A stretch of 64,000 nt of DNA, taken from the NCBI GenBank assembly GCA_009760855.2, contig WPIO01000143.1, forward strand, positions 1 to 64,000, in the 5' to 3' direction. Each line of letters begins with the position of its first letter. Within the stretch, counting starts at the first letter, position 1. This document shows, piece by piece, positions 63,631-64,000 of the stretch. The notes under the pieces are model-generated. The model had not been told where the DNA came from. It did no database searches and was given only the letters and a program-made list of their open reading frames with translations. The DNA is from Cristatella mucedo (lineage: Eukaryota > Bryozoa > Phylactolaemata > Cristatellidae). Both the position numbers and the translations under genes were made by a program.

Positions 63631-64000
63631 CCTCTCTCTATCCGATGTGATTGCCAGGCACGATCTAGGCTTTCACTTCTATGCAGATGACACTCAGTTG
63701 TACCTTTGCTTTGATCCCTCCCAGCCCTCTAGCACATCAAATTCTCTCAACTCCCTTGCTGTATGTATTGATTACATCGGCACATGGATGGCAGCAAACT
63801 TCCTTAAAGTGAACGGTGATAAAACCCACTTACTAATTATGGGCAAACAGCGCTCAAAATTGGCTCTGATAGCATGTCACCTGTAGCAACTGCACGAAAT
63901 CTAGGTGTCGTGCTCCTAAGTGACCTATCACTAGATGACCGCATTAGCTCTTAAGTCAAGTCTGCTTACTTTCGGCTATGTAACATTAGAAAAATTCTGG
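62938..64000 (+). mobile_element. LINE family B copy split by a CT/CCCT microsatellite, runs off the window
   Basis: SLLPFLFKSLERLIADQLNS, ARNLLVLLDLSAYLMLSI-type region with a frameshift in the FDTIDH motif, VLGPVLFTVYS, then 270 bp of microsatellite, then [20 protein letters not shown] (YADD intact) and GTWMAANFLKVNGDKTH. The 3' end lies outside. Confidence 0.88.
63371..63640 (+). repeat. (CT)n(CCCT)n microsatellite inside LINE reverse transcriptase
   Basis: CT for about 88 bp, CCCT for about 90 bp, poly-C patches, then CT again. It replaces the 15-20 bp that encode YTLPLA in other copies. Confidence 0.95.

Overview
This is a stretch of an invertebrate metazoan genome. The coding signal is broken into exons with GT/AG introns, a cytosolic HSP70 ends in EEVD, a PQ-loop membrane protein of animal type is present, and most of the rest is LINE/SINE debris and microsatellites. 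No sequence pins down the phylum. Nothing bacterial, organellar or CRISPR-like was seen.

Layout. About 1-34 kb is a repeat graveyard of 5'-truncated CR1/L2-type LINEs, here called family A and family B, with a YADD-box reverse transcriptase. Family B has a 3' tail that folds around 'AAGCGCC..TCTCTGAGGGCGC' and ends in (ATT)n. tRNA-derived SINEs carry a similar tail. A hAT transposase C-terminal relic and several weak candidate exons lie among them. At 34.4-41.4 kb is a divergent, four-exon HSP70 paralogue with a shortened, non-homologous C-terminus and an in-frame TGA at codon 4. At 48.3-51.4 kb is a canonical four-exon HSP70/HSC70 gene with heat-shock elements, a CCAAT box and a TATA box. 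The two are on the same strand, share three intron positions and phases, and have central exons of identical length (359 and 745 nt), so they are tandem duplicates. At 53.3-59.7 kb are the first three coding exons of an SLC66A2 (PQLC1)-like PQ-loop protein; later exons probably lie beyond the window. Its first intron holds about 560 bp of pure CTG and about 420 bp of CT-rich tract. From 59.7 kb to the end there are SINEs, a 34-bp tandem repeat and a LINE with a CT/CCCT microsatellite grown inside its reverse transcriptase.

Most notable: (1) the lid-less HSP70 paralogue with an early stop but otherwise intact frame; (2) 'twin-tailed' elements with the LINE 3' tail inverted at both ends, two copies sharing the same interior; (3) short perfect foldback hairpins placed at the 5' ends of truncated LINE copies; (4) the giant uninterrupted CTG tract; (5) microsatellite birth inside LINE coding sequence; (6) an open segment with two ITIM-like tyrosine motifs. 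All boundaries and splice sites were read by eye; no searches were run.
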